Assembly (NCBI GenBank): GCA_029941905.1 | Contig: JAPYTQ010000028.1 | Span: 7,419 to 71,418 of the forward strand | DNA from: JAHRVQ01 sp029941905 | Lineage (GTDB): Bacteria > Pseudomonadota > Gammaproteobacteria > Pseudomonadales > Azotimanducaceae | Reading direction: 5' to 3' | Length of the DNA stretch: 64,000 bases | Shown here: positions 46,010 through 55,433 of the stretch, piece by piece | Layout: the number at the start of each line of letters is the position of its first letter | How positions within the stretch are numbered: the first letter of the stretch is position 1 | The notes under the pieces: model-generated | What the model was told of the DNA's origin: nothing | The model's database searches: none | Seen by the model: only the letters and a program-made list of their open reading frames with translations | Made by a program: the position numbers and the translations under genes

Positions 46010-47220
46010 CGAACAGCAATTCAGAAAATCCTAAGGACCTGGAGACTTTCAGGGAGGAAGTTTCCCATTGGTTAAAAACGAATGTACCGGCACAGCCTGA
46101 TTTTTTGTTACCTGAGTCCTTTATGGAAGTGGGCACCGATCAGCAGTTCGAATTCTTGCGGAATTGGCAGCAAAAAATCTACGAAGCTGGTTATCTAGGG
46201 ATGGCATGGCCAAAGGAATATGGCGGGGGTGGTATGCCCCAGATCTACCAGGATATTGCCACGGCTGAGATGGCCAGGCAGCGTGTGCCCTTTGTTCCCA
46301 ACACCATCGGCTTAAACTGGGCTGGGCCCTTAATATTGCATAGTGGCACCGAAGAAGAGAAGAGAAAATACATTAAAGGGATTCTTTCTGCCGAAGACAT
46401 CTGGTGTCAGGGGTTTTCTGAACCCGATCATGGTTCAGATCTGGGTAACGCCCAGTGCCGGGCGGTTCGGGATGGTGATGAATACGTTGTTAACGGTTCC
46501 AAAATTTGGACCAGCCTGGGTAGTTACGCCAAATACATGATCCTTCTGGCACGTACTTCAACCGGTGATGACAACAAATATGCCGGTCTGAGTTTTTTCC
46601 TGTCTCCGATGCACGTGGATGGTATTGATCCCCAGCCGATCAAGAAACTAACGAGTGAATACGGTTTCTGCCAGACTCACTTTGTTGATGCGCGTATTCC
46701 CGCTGACTGCCTGATGGGCAAGGAAGGCGAAGGCTGGCAAGTCGCTATGACTACATTAATGTTTGAACGGGGCGCTACAGGTGGCCAGGCTGGCGGCATG
46801 TCCTTTATGGATTTAAACATGGGTGACGTCGTGGAACTCTCACGTCGTGCCAGGAGAAATGGCAAACCGGCGATCCGGGACCCTATGATCAGGGATGAAC
46901 TGGTCAAGCTGTTAATAGAAGATCAAGGTAACCGCATGATGAATGTCAGGGCGAGAATACCTGCGTTGGTATCAGAACGTCCCACCGCAATTGCCATGTC
47001 AGGTAAGCTACGTGGTACCGAACTTAAGAGACGTTTCACGCAATTTGCCCTGTCAATGCAGGGGGCAAACGGAGGTCGTTTTGTCAGTCCTAATGCTGTG
47101 GATGGTGGTAAATGGCAAAGATCCTATTTTAATTCTTTCTCCGCCACGATTGGCGGAGGCACGAGCCAGATCCAGAAAAATATTGTAGGTGAGCGGGTGC
47201 TCGGTCTGCCGAAGAGTTAA
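46006..47220 (+). CDS. Acyl-CoA dehydrogenase, subunit 1 of an adjacent pair
   Basis: The 404-residue ACAD has the FAD/substrate motifs WCQGFSEPDHGSDLGNAQCRAV, YVVNGSKIWTSLGSYA, and the C-terminal IGGGTSQIQKNIVGERVLGLP. Adjacent, dissimilar ACAD genes often encode alpha2beta2 heterotetramers such as FadE26-FadE27 in steroid side-chain oxidation. This member keeps the full C-terminal signature and is the more likely catalytic subunit. Translation is coupled to atuA by a 4-bp overlap. Confidence 0.9.
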   Translation: MTNSNSENPKDLETFREEVSHWLKTNVPAQPDFLLPESFMEVGTDQQFEFLRNWQQKIYEAGYLGMAWPKEYGGGGMPQIYQDIATAEMARQRVPFVPNTIGLNWAGPLILHSGTEEEKRKYIKGILSAEDIWCQGFSEPDHGSDLGNAQCRAVRDGDEYVVNGSKIWTSLGSYAKYMILLARTSTGDDNKYAGLSFFLSPMHVDGIDPQPIKKLTSEYGFCQTHFVDARIPADCLMGKEGEGWQVAMTTLMFERGATGGQAGGMSFMDLNMGDVVELSRRARRNGKPAIRDPMIRDELVKLLIEDQGNRMMNVRARIPALVSERPTAIAMSGKLRGTELKRRFTQFALSMQGANGGRFVSPNAVDGGKWQRSYFNSFSATIGGGTSQIQKNIVGERVLGLPKS

Positions 47221-47269
47221 GGGGCATTCTTTCGGAAAAAGAAGCCATAAGAGAAGTTGGTAAAGAGCG

Positions 47270-48382
47270 ATGACAAAAACGATAGAATTTAGTGAAGAAC
47301 AAATCATGTTACTGGATACGGCAATGGATTTTTGCAGGACTCAATCGCCGATCAGTAAAGTTCGGGCCCAGTTGGATGTCGCGAATGGCTTTGATACTGA
47401 CCAGTGGCGAGCCATGGTTGATTTAGGCTGGTTAGGCGTGGCCATTCCAGAATCCCACGGCGGTATTGGTCTGGGTATGGCTGATGTTGTTCCGATAGTC
47501 GAGTGTATGGGTAGACAATTAATGGGTTCACCTTTTTTTGCATCGACCCTGGCTGGCCAGGCACTGGTGCACGGTGGTACTGAAGCGCAGAAGAGTACCT
47601 GGTTACCCAGAATAGCGGCTGGCACGATTGTAACCTTGGCACTGCAGGAAGAGAGCGGTGACTGGGATCTGCGGAATCTTACTGCCACAGCAACCCAAGA
47701 CGGTGACCAGGTAACATTGAGCGGTAAAAAAACCTTTGTCATGGACGCGACGGTTGCTGACCTGATCATTGCCTCGGTCTCCCTTGACGGCAATGCGGTG
47801 CTCGTCTGTATTGAATCCGGCATGATTCCTGAAAACCAGATTGTGCGTGAAGTGGTCATTGACGAAACACGCCGTTGTTATGAAGTCAGCCTGGATGGAA
47901 TTACTGTTCCCGTTTCAGCAATGTTCGCCCATCAGTGTTTTGGCGAGATCGAAAACGCTGCCTTGCTTATTTTGTCTGCCGAGATGGCAGGGGGGATTGC
48001 CGGTGTCCTGAATACGATTCTTGAATACCTCAACACCCGTAAACAATTTGATCGATTGATAGGCAGCTATCAGGCGCTTAAACATCCAGCGGTGGATATA
48101 TTACTGGGGTTGGAAGCGACCCGATCCCATGTTTATCATGCGGCAACCGTTTATGACGAAGGTGATGGCAAGGAACTGGAAATTTCGCTCAAAATGGCGA
48201 AAGCCGCAGCCAGCGAGCACTTTGCTTTCGCCGGTGACCGGGCAATTCAGTTCCATGGTGGCTTTGGGTTTACGTTCGAGTGTGACGCGCAGCTCTACCT
48301 GCGCCGAGCCCTATGGAGTCAGTACCAGTATGGTGATGAAAAATATCACCGACAACACCTGGCATCATTACTGCTGGACTAG
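47270..48382 (+). CDS. Acyl-CoA dehydrogenase, subunit 2 of an adjacent pair
   Basis: The 370-residue ACAD-fold protein has DLGWLGVAIPESHGGIGLGMADV and, at the end, DRAIQFHGGFGFTFECDAQLYLRRA. Motifs around the FAD-binding serine (LALQEESGDWDL) are divergent, as in the less active partner of heteromeric ACADs. It lies 49 bp after subunit 1. Whether the two form a complex is inference from gene order. Confidence 0.87.
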   Translation: MTKTIEFSEEQIMLLDTAMDFCRTQSPISKVRAQLDVANGFDTDQWRAMVDLGWLGVAIPESHGGIGLGMADVVPIVECMGRQLMGSPFFASTLAGQALVHGGTEAQKSTWLPRIAAGTIVTLALQEESGDWDLRNLTATATQDGDQVTLSGKKTFVMDATVADLIIASVSLDGNAVLVCIESGMIPENQIVREVVIDETRRCYEVSLDGITVPVSAMFAHQCFGEIENAALLILSAEMAGGIAGVLNTILEYLNTRKQFDRLIGSYQALKHPAVDILLGLEATRSHVYHAATVYDEGDGKELEISLKMAKAAASEHFAFAGDRAIQFHGGFGFTFECDAQLYLRRALWSQYQYGDEKYHRQHLASLLLD

Positions 48383-48423
48383 CAGCCTGCGCGGTGAGGA
48401 AAAAGTAATTATGAAGGAACAGT

Positions 48424-49029
48424 ATGAAACTTTATCATTGTAAAGATGCGCGCTCACTGCGCCCCTTGTGGGCACTTGAAGAGATGGGGCTCGAGTATGA
48501 ACTGGTGAACATGGAGTTTCCGCCCCGATTCACAGTCAAGGGTTACCTTGACCTGAATCCGATGGGCACCGTGCCCACATTCGTGGATGGTAATTCGACT
48601 CTGACTGAGTCCGCTGGCATCTGCCAGTACCTGGTTGAGAAATATGGGCCCCATGAAATTGGCATGACCATAGATGAGCCGGAGTACCCTGAATACCTAA
48701 ACTGGCTGCATCGCAGCGATGCTACGTTAACATTCCCACAAACCCTGGTGTTACGTTACACCAAACTGGAACCGGAAGAGCGCCGAATTCCCCAGGTCGC
48801 TGAAGACTACGCAAAATGGTACCTGTCACGCCTGAGGGCAGTGGAGCAAACACTGGAAGGTAAAGAGTATCTTTGCGGAGATCGATTCACCATCGCAGAT
48901 ATAGCGGTCGGGTACGCGCTTTTTCTGGGCAGGTCCCTGGGGCTTGATGAACGTTACAAGGATAACTGCAAACAGTATCTGGCGAGGTTGATGCTGCGAC
49001 CAGGGTTCATTCGGGCGCAGGGTCTTTAG
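48424..49029 (+). CDS. Glutathione S-transferase family protein
   Basis: The 201-residue protein has a thioredoxin-fold domain (KLYHCKDARSLRPLWALEEMGLEYELV; NPMGTVPTFVDGN; LTESAGICQYLVEKY) and an all-helical C-terminal domain with GDRFTIADIAVGYALF. The ESAG and T/S-IAD motifs are typical of glutathione-binding GSTs. At the end of the AtuA/ACAD operon it may detoxify or isomerise an intermediate. AAGGAACAG precedes the ATG. Confidence 0.92.
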   Translation: MKLYHCKDARSLRPLWALEEMGLEYELVNMEFPPRFTVKGYLDLNPMGTVPTFVDGNSTLTESAGICQYLVEKYGPHEIGMTIDEPEYPEYLNWLHRSDATLTFPQTLVLRYTKLEPEERRIPQVAEDYAKWYLSRLRAVEQTLEGKEYLCGDRFTIADIAVGYALFLGRSLGLDERYKDNCKQYLARLMLRPGFIRAQGL

Positions 49030-49061
49030 CAGCCTGCCTGGATCACCGTTCCGAACTCGCG

Positions 49062-49235
49062 TCAGGCAGCTTCCTGAACCCTGGGCTCATCTATGACAGG
49101 TTGAGATTCATCGATCTCGTCAGTTGTTCGTGTCTGGGGGTTTAGCTCGCGTCTCAGCATTTCGATAACGGTGGGATCCAGCGGTCCCTGTGTATGTGGG
49201 CTGAAGTGCATTGCCAGCGCTATAAGTTTAAACAT
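49062..49235 (-). CDS. Small hypothetical protein, 57 residues
   Basis: The minus strand from ATG 49235 encodes 57 residues with AGGA seven bases upstream. It begins MFKLIALAMHFSPHTQGPLD, continues TVIEMLRRELNPQT and ends in an acidic, Pro-rich tail. The N-terminus is mildly hydrophobic but too short for a membrane helix. I recognise no family. A 7-bp inverted repeat (CTGCCTG/CAGGCAG, 49034-49069) overlaps its stop and may terminate it and the convergent GST gene. Supported by its RBS and codon-like composition only. Confidence 0.42.
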   Translation of the reverse strand: MFKLIALAMHFSPHTQGPLDPTVIEMLRRELNPQTRTTDEIDESQPVIDEPRVQEAA

Positions 49236-49420
49236 ATTGATTCCTGTAGGATTATTCGATAAATTTCTCTGCCGTCTATATTGGGTCGGTTGTTTGAAAT
49301 TAAACCCCCTGTGAACGGGGAAAATTCACTTAGTCGAAGATTCCCCAAAACACGGCTTGGCTTCTTACCTGAAATACTGAAATAATATCCCCCTTTTCAA
49401 AATGGAGCATCGGAGCTGAC

Positions 49421-49801
49421 ATGGGTGAAGATTTTATTGTCGCGCACGAGCGCCGGGCATTCACCCGACTCGCAATCAAGGCACCGGTGGAGGTTCGCCA
49501 GGGAGACTCTGTATGGAAACTGGAACTCATCGATCTCTCCTTAACCGGTCTTGCGGTCACGGAGCCAGACGAAATCGAGGCGGATTACTCACATCCGTTC
49601 TACTTCTACCTGTGCCTGGAACCCGACAACCCGCTGCAATTTCATGCCAACCTTATACGTATGGACCCTGGTTGCATTGGTTTTGATATGGGGCACCTCG
49701 AGAAAGAGCAGCTCGTTCCCCTGGCAAAGTTGTTGTCAGCGCGCCTGGATGAAGCGACTATCAATAAAGAACTAGCCCTGCTGGCGTCGATGGAACGATA
49801 G
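49421..49801 (+). CDS. PilZ domain protein
   Basis: The 126-residue protein has the c-di-GMP binding motifs: ERRAFTRL (RxxxR) near residue 12 and DLSLTGLAV (DxSxxG) near residue 42. The domain occupies about residues 10-105. It would couple c-di-GMP levels to an unknown partner. It is a single gene, divergent from the 57-residue small frame and upstream of the broken TonB receptor. GGAGC lies before the ATG. Confidence 0.88.
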   Translation: MGEDFIVAHERRAFTRLAIKAPVEVRQGDSVWKLELIDLSLTGLAVTEPDEIEADYSHPFYFYLCLEPDNPLQFHANLIRMDPGCIGFDMGHLEKEQLVPLAKLLSARLDEATINKELALLASMER

Positions 49802-49978
49802 TTTACAAGGCTCATACAAGCCGCTCGACCGCCTCACAACACTGAATATTTCCAACTGATTTTCACTTTTCATTTCAATGGGCTAAATACATATATATCA
49901 GGCAGCAAGCCAATTCTTCCGTGGCTGTGACAGACAATAATTCTGACAATCATCGTTGAATCCTGTCCATCGCTCTAA

Positions 49979-52301
49979 CTGGGACGGTGGAGATCTGATC
50001 AGACTAGAATGCGTAACCTGTCACCGGACCAGACTCTGGTTTTGGTCAATGGCACACGGCGACATCGTTCAGCATTGGTCAATCTCCAGTTAGCGCCGCT
50101 CGGGACCACCAGCCAGGGTGCGCAGGCTATCGATTTTTCAACCTTTCCTGCGGCTGCAATCCAGCGAGTTGAGATTTTGAGAGACGGCGCCTCAGCACAG
50201 TATGGCTCTGATGCGATTGCCGGTGTAATTAACCTTATCCTCAAAGATGCGGATCACGGATTCGATGTTTCTGCCCAGTACGGTGAATATACCGAGGATG
50301 ACGGGGAACGCGTTACCGTGAGTGCCAACGCCGGTTTTGCGCTTGGCAGTTCAGGTTTTCTTAACGTCACGGCGGAACACGCAACATCTGATATTACCAC
50401 CCGCTCCAAGGCTAGACCTGATGCCGCCTCAGTCGCTGGTATCGTTGGCGCTGGTGATGTGCCTTACAATGGACTGGGACAACGCTGGGGAGATCCTGAC
50501 ATTGAATCCCTGAAGCTGTTTGCCAACCTGGGATTTGAAATCTCAGACAGTGTAGAACTCTACGGTCATGCCAGCTATATGGATAATGAAACTCTTTCCG
50601 GGTTTTTCTATCGAACGCCAGTACTGCCCGGTACCGGTAATATTGCCATTCCCGCGCGCACAACCCTCAAGACTGATGCCGATGGTGATGGTATTGCAGA
50701 CAATGCCGACGCTGCACTGGTCAGCAGCATCATGACGACCGGACTGGACCCGGCAGACTACCTGACCGCAGATCCAGCCAGTCCCAGCGGATACGTCTTG
50801 TTAAATCCGATCCACACGCTGTTTCCGGGTGGTTACAGCCCATTGTTCGGTGCTGACATCCCCATTGTTCGGTGCTGACATCTCTGACTACACCATACTC
50901 TTTGGTGCCAGGGGTGAGTCATCAATAGGCTTTACCTGGGACATTCGAGCCCGTAGCGCAGAAAATGAGGTCGATTACGTATTAAACGGCAGCATCAATC
51001 CAAGTTTAGGCCGATTGTCACCAACATCCTTTGGTCCAGGCACCCTGACCCAGGAAGAAAACAGCATCAACGGTGATTTTGTCATGGCATCCAGCAGCTC
51101 GCCGATGAACCTGGGCTTTGGTTTTGAATGGCGCGAGGAAACATACAAAATCGGAGCAGGTGACGCGGCATCAATCGAGGTCGGTCCTACTTTCGCACAG
51201 TTTGGTGTGGGCTCTGACGGTTTCCAGGGCTCGTCCCTGGAGTCAGCAGGCAGCTTTGACAGTGCTAGCTATGCCTTATATGTGGATGTGGAAACGGACC
51301 TTACAGATCAGCTCTCCGGTGCCATTGCAGTACGTTTTGAAGATTACGACGAGTTTGGCTCTACGGTAAACTGGAAGATTTCCGGTCGTTATGCCTTTAC
51401 TGACAACTTTGCCGTGCGGGCAACAGCGAACACAGGTTTCAGGGCGCCGACTCCGGGCCAGGTTAATACCCTGAACGTCACCACAACTTCCGATTCGTCA
51501 GGTAATTTAATTCCAAATGGTACCTACCCGGTTGACCATCCCGTGTCTTTGACCCTGGGATCAAAACCTCTCGATCCGGAAGAGTCACTGAGTTTTACAC
51601 TGGGTCTCGTCTGGTCACCAACACAAAGAACGTCAATAACCCTGGATTATTATGACATCGAGATCGACGACAGGATTGCGTTATTGTCCAACACCATCGA
51701 CGCAGCAACCGTTGCCGACCTGGTTGCAGCAGGTTTTCCTAACGCAAACCTGCTACAGGGTAGCAATGCGAACTTTTTTGTGAACGGCTACACGTCAAAT
51801 ATTACTGGTATTGATTTTGCGCTGACGTCTGCCTACGAGCTTGGTCGTGGTTCTCTTGGAGTGGATTTCCGTCACAGCTACAACCAGCACGAGGTCTCTG
51901 ATGTCGAGTCGGGTTCAGTCGGTGTGGACAGGGTATACGACCTGGAAAATCAGGTGCCTGAACATAACACCGTGTTGAGCCTCAATTACAACCTCGGTAA
52001 TTTCGACGGCTTACTGCGCATTAACCGTTTTGGTGATTGGTCTACAACGGGTGGTCTTTTTGGTCCCGGTGATGCTTCTGATGCGACCGACTACGGTAGT
52101 GTTACACTGGTGGGGATTGAAGCCAGCTATACATTCGCAGATCATTACACTGTCACTGTAGGCGGCGATAATATTTTCGATGAGTACCCCGACAAAGAGA
52201 AGAATGGGGTGCTGGATTTTCTTGGTGTGAGGCACGCCATCACGTCGCCTTTCGGTTTCAACGGTGCGTTCTGGTATCTGAGGGCATCAGCTGCTTTCTA
52301 G
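49979..52301 (+). pseudogene. TonB-dependent receptor, 5'-truncated and frameshifted
   Basis: Two frames together encode a large TonB-dependent receptor. The first (to 50878) has the plug (SPDQTLVLVNGTRRHRSALV, VEILRDGASAQYGSDAIAGV) and early barrel. The second (from about 50840) carries the remaining barrel, including NTGFRAPTPGQVNTL and a final ASAAF. They are split by a 22-bp tandem duplication. The 5' end is also lost: the frame opens at 49979 after a TAA and lacks signal peptide, TonB box and the first plug strands. Two independent lesions argue for a dead gene; only the frameshift could revert by slippage. Confidence 0.85.
50839..50882. repeat. 22-bp perfect tandem duplication in the TonB receptor
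   Basis: Two identical 22-bp units lie head to tail at 50839-50860 and 50861-50882, each starting CCCATTG and ending GACATC. Because 22 is not a multiple of three, the duplication shifts the frame. Removing one copy restores GYSPLFGADISDYTI. Such a duplication is reversible by slippage or recombination. Confidence 0.95.
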
Positions 52302-52336
52302 GTACAAGCTTCAATTGCCGAGTAAAAATTAGTCAT

Positions 52337-52371
52337 GTAGCAGGTCGTTGTCAGGACGAGCGATCTGCTAC
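52337..52371. terminator. Hairpin between the TonB remnant and convergent PhyH gene
   Basis: GTAGCAGGTCG and CGATCTGCTAC form an 11-position stem (one G-U) around a 13-nt loop in a 101-bp convergent spacer. There is no T tract, so it is only a terminator-like structure. Confidence 0.4.
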
Positions 52372-52402
52372 TGACGGTCGACATCGTCAGCCAGCCATTC
52401 CT

Positions 52403-53326
52403 TTAGTTGATTTCGTTCTCCACCCGGGTAAGCCAGTAATCTGCATCAAAGGAGTTGTCGCCCAGCAGGTAGCGCCAGAACCGGATACGATTAAGGTACT
52501 CGAGTCTGGCGGTATCAGCTTCGAACCAGGGTTCAGGTGTGGTCAGGGTTGAATGCAGGTGTTGCGGGTCCTGTACACCGGTCCAGAATATCGGACGTTG
52601 CCTGTTGTGATCCTCCGGCAAGTCGGAGTCATCCCATAATCTTACCTGGCGTTCCGTCGGGCAGATGCGAACCTTGAACATGTAACGCATATTTTCAGAC
52701 CGGTTCGACCCGCCGCCATGCCAGATACCCATATGCATGAACAGCAACGTACCCGCATTGCAGGTTAAGTGTTGCTGCCCAAGAATATTCTGGTAACGAC
52801 CAATGCTGGCTTCACTAACAATTCTTAAATGGGAGCCAGGAATGTAACGGGTACCCCCCATGTCTTTCGTGACCTCGTGTGGGTAATACATCAGCTGCAC
52901 ATCAAATGATCTGCGGGGGTCAATTGTAGAATCCTGGTGGGTATGCTGGGATACTTGTGCGGTGCCTCCATTGAACCCGGGAGGGAAGGCAATATGCAGA
53001 AAGTGATGATCAAACAAAGGTCGTCTGCCTACCAGGCTTTGTATCGCACCGGTAACCAGCGGTAAACCCAGTAGTTTGCCCAACGCGCTGTCGGCAGGGT
53101 AGGCATCCGACAATGGCACCCCGGCATTTACCACGGGGATGGTACTGGTTGCCATCACATCACGGTAATGATCTCGTGGATGCGCAACATCGAGCCCATC
53201 AACATGACCAATATCACTGAGAAACTGTTGATTAATGGCGTCAGGAACAACGCTGTCCAGTTTTAGGAATCCTCGCGAAGCAAACTCCATCATCTGCCTG
53301 GAACTGAGCAGATTTGATTCAGCCAC
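52403..53326 (-). CDS. PhyH family Fe(II)/2-oxoglutarate dioxygenase
   Basis: The 307-residue protein shows a cupin core with the metal motif SQHTHQDSTID (HxD), GTRYIPGSHLRI, and the distal His in FMHMGIWHGGGSNRS followed by MRYMFKVR. This is the facial triad and 2-oxoglutarate Arg region of phytanoyl-CoA dioxygenases. Members hydroxylate acyl-CoAs, or tailor small molecules. It starts with GTG and overlaps the preceding 90-residue gene by 8 bp, implying coupled translation. Confidence 0.85.
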   Translation of the reverse strand: MAESNLLSSRQMMEFASRGFLKLDSVVPDAINQQFLSDIGHVDGLDVAHPRDHYRDVMATSTIPVVNAGVPLSDAYPADSALGKLLGLPLVTGAIQSLVGRRPLFDHHFLHIAFPPGFNGGTAQVSQHTHQDSTIDPRRSFDVQLMYYPHEVTKDMGGTRYIPGSHLRIVSEASIGRYQNILGQQHLTCNAGTLLFMHMGIWHGGGSNRSENMRYMFKVRICPTERQVRLWDDSDLPEDHNRQRPIFWTGVQDPQHLHSTLTTPEPWFEADTARLEYLNRIRFWRYLLGDNSFDADYWLTRVENEIN

Positions 53327-53591
53327 TGACGTTCACCATCTTCTCGAAGAAAAACTCATACTTCAGGTAATCGGTTCTAAATTCGTCACCGGTGACATGA
53401 CTCACAAGCGGGCTGGCCTGAATCAAACGCCAGCCGTCTTTCAATGCATCCAGCCCGGTTCTATAGGGTGCTTCATCACAGTCTCCGGACATATGTCTGG
53501 TTTCACCCGTGCCGTCATAAAAAGCCCAGGCCACGACACGGGTATCCAGAGCCGACGTTGCCGTATACAAAACCATTACTTGTTGCCGCAT
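53319..53591 (-). CDS. Short hypothetical protein coupled to PhyH
   Basis: The 90-residue soluble protein begins MRQQVMVLYTATSALDTRVVAWAFYDG and contains YRTGLDALKDGWRLIQASPL and YEFFFEKMV. I do not recognise a named family. The even mix of secondary-structure-forming residues and the 8-bp overlap with the dioxygenase gene support a real gene. It may be a partner of that enzyme (inference). Confidence 0.65.
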   Translation of the reverse strand: MRQQVMVLYTATSALDTRVVAWAFYDGTGETRHMSGDCDEAPYRTGLDALKDGWRLIQASPLVSHVTGDEFRTDYLKYEFFFEKMVNVSG

Positions 53592-53673
53592 AGGGAAAAA
53601 CCGGTCAATTCACGGCGGATGGTATCACAAGCATTGGGAGTGGCTTGCTTAATGTGCGTTTTGTATAGGACTA

Positions 53674-55119
53674 CTAGTAGCGTGTAATGGAAAAATAAAC
53701 CCGTCGCTGGTTTGGCACACTGGTAAATGGCACAGAGGTTGTAAATTGCAGTCTGTCCGCATCGGTCTGCAACAGGTTTTCGACAATGAATTTACCCGAC
53801 CAACGTTCAGTAATCCGGTAGGTTGCAAAAATATCAACAAAGTGTTGATCTTCAGAATAAGGTACAGGTTGTTCGGCTGACTTGTCGTGAAGGCTGGTAT
53901 TGAGGAAATAATTACCACCGACAGATAGTCGATTTTTAAAGAAATAACTGGTGATACCCATCCTGACCTGGTGCACCGGCCGGGTTTGCAGGGTGGTTTC
54001 CTTGGTATCGATATAACCGTAACTCATGTTAGTGCTGGTATTCTGTAGAACCTGGTAGCGGACAATCAGTTCACTCCCAACGGCTTTACTTTTCTTTTCC
54101 AGATTCTGATACTGATTCATACCAATACTGCTGAACGCATCGGCACCTGTTGTGTCCTGAGCCCATTGGCCTGGCAGCTGGCCCAACTCGTACTGATCTT
54201 CGATTTCATCGTGAAAAACGCTGACTCCGAGGGAGAATCCAACCGTGATATCCCAGGTATAGTTCAATTCATAACTGTCTACTGTTTCCGGCTTGACCAC
54301 ATCAAAGCCATAAGTAGAAGTGAGCATCGGCGAACTGTTTCGGACTAACCTGTAGTAGTCACGATCAAAGCCCTGCTGGTACGAGACACTCAGGTTATGC
54401 CCATCGTTGTTATGATAGGCGGCTGCGAAACTAGGTGAAATCTCCTCGACCGGATCGGCGTCAAGACCAGGTGAGATGAACGATGTATCATCGCGCCCGA
54501 ACCTGTCATATCGTAACCCCATGGAAAATGTCAGGCTGTCGTTTGGTTTCCAGGTATCCTCTGCAAATAAACTGAACTCTGTCCAATTGCTTTCGACCGA
54601 GCCAAAACTGCTGTCTTGTAGATTGTCAGGCAGAAGGGCTGAGAGCATATCAGGGATAAAAAACAGATTGTCTGGCTCATATTGAGCGGCTGTGTAGGTA
54701 CTGCTTATCGCCAACGTGTGATCATCAAAGCGGGTTCGAAAGATCACTGCCTGTTGCCACTGTTGCTGTATGCCGCCCAGAAAAGGAAGACCGTTGTCGA
54801 TGAAGATTTGTTCGTGCCAGGACAGTGATGCGGTGAGCTCGAAGCTTTCGGTATCGTTGATTTCTACAATAACACTGGGTTGTATGCCCGCTGTTAAGTT
54901 GGAAAGTGTCAGGCTGGAAACCCCGTCGATCAGAATAATCTGGAATCCGCTGTAGGATGGGGCTGAATCCGGTACATCCTGTGGTGAGGTGATTTCAGGA
55001 AAGGATAGTGAAGTGACGAAGCCCTGGTCAGCTTGAACACGAACGGCACTTACGCATGCGAGTAGCGCAAACAGCAATGCATATCGCAGTGATAGGAGCA
55101 TCGACGGTATCGCTCTCAT
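53674..55119 (-). CDS. TonB-dependent receptor-like beta-barrel lacking a plug
   Basis: The 481-residue protein has a signal peptide (RYALLFALLACVSAVRVQA). From about residue 70 it has alternating strands typical of TonB receptor barrels: FSLFAEDTWKPNDSLTFSMGLRYDRF, KPETVDSYELNYTWDI, FVDIFATYRITERWSGKFIVENLL, ending in an aromatic Tyr. No plug domain, TonB box or LVN(G)xR motif is present between the signal peptide and the barrel. Either the plug has been deleted in frame or the protein acts as an ungated pore. ATG 55119 with AAGGG upstream was preferred to 55128. Confidence 0.7.
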   Translation of the reverse strand: MRAIPSMLLSLRYALLFALLACVSAVRVQADQGFVTSLSFPEITSPQDVPDSAPSYSGFQIILIDGVSSLTLSNLTAGIQPSVIVEINDTESFELTASLSWHEQIFIDNGLPFLGGIQQQWQQAVIFRTRFDDHTLAISSTYTAAQYEPDNLFFIPDMLSALLPDNLQDSSFGSVESNWTEFSLFAEDTWKPNDSLTFSMGLRYDRFGRDDTSFISPGLDADPVEEISPSFAAAYHNNDGHNLSVSYQQGFDRDYYRLVRNSSPMLTSTYGFDVVKPETVDSYELNYTWDITVGFSLGVSVFHDEIEDQYELGQLPGQWAQDTTGADAFSSIGMNQYQNLEKKSKAVGSELIVRYQVLQNTSTNMSYGYIDTKETTLQTRPVHQVRMGITSYFFKNRLSVGGNYFLNTSLHDKSAEQPVPYSEDQHFVDIFATYRITERWSGKFIVENLLQTDADRLQFTTSVPFTSVPNQRRVYFSITRY

Positions 55120-55136
55120 AATCCGCATCCCTTCTG

Positions 55137-55156
55137 AGTTTGAGTAAAATCAAACT
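55137..55156. promoter_or_regulatory. Inverted repeat upstream of the receptor-like gene
   Basis: AGTTTGA and TCAAACT flank GTAAAA just upstream of the plug-less receptor gene, in the 314-bp divergent spacer 55120-55433 shared with the PhyH gene. It could be an operator for either gene. The rest of the spacer is AT-rich with no convincing gene; a 23-codon frame ending at 55428 (MSDINQTTEV...) looks like chance. Confidence 0.3.
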
Positions 55157-55433
55157 TGCTCAATTCCAATGCCCAACTGGTGCCTCCCCATATTATTCTG
55201 AAACATCCAGCTAAAATAATGGCTTGTTGACATTGGTATCGGGTTTATATGACCAGATTAGTGACTTTTACACAAGTTATTATCGTGATTTGATCGCCAA
55301 TCAACAAAGATACAGCCTGTACCGGTTTGGGTGCTGTTTGTGGCAAAATTGCAAAATGTCAGACATTAATCAGACTACTGAAGTCACACTTAGCAGCAAT
55401 CCAGTCAATACAAACCCTAATTATTGAGAACCG

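Noticed and set aside
55224..55427. 67-codon aromatic-rich frame upstream of PhyH as another leader peptide
   Set aside because: It has no terminator/antiterminator structures after it and no clear RBS; aromatic codons are spread, not clustered.
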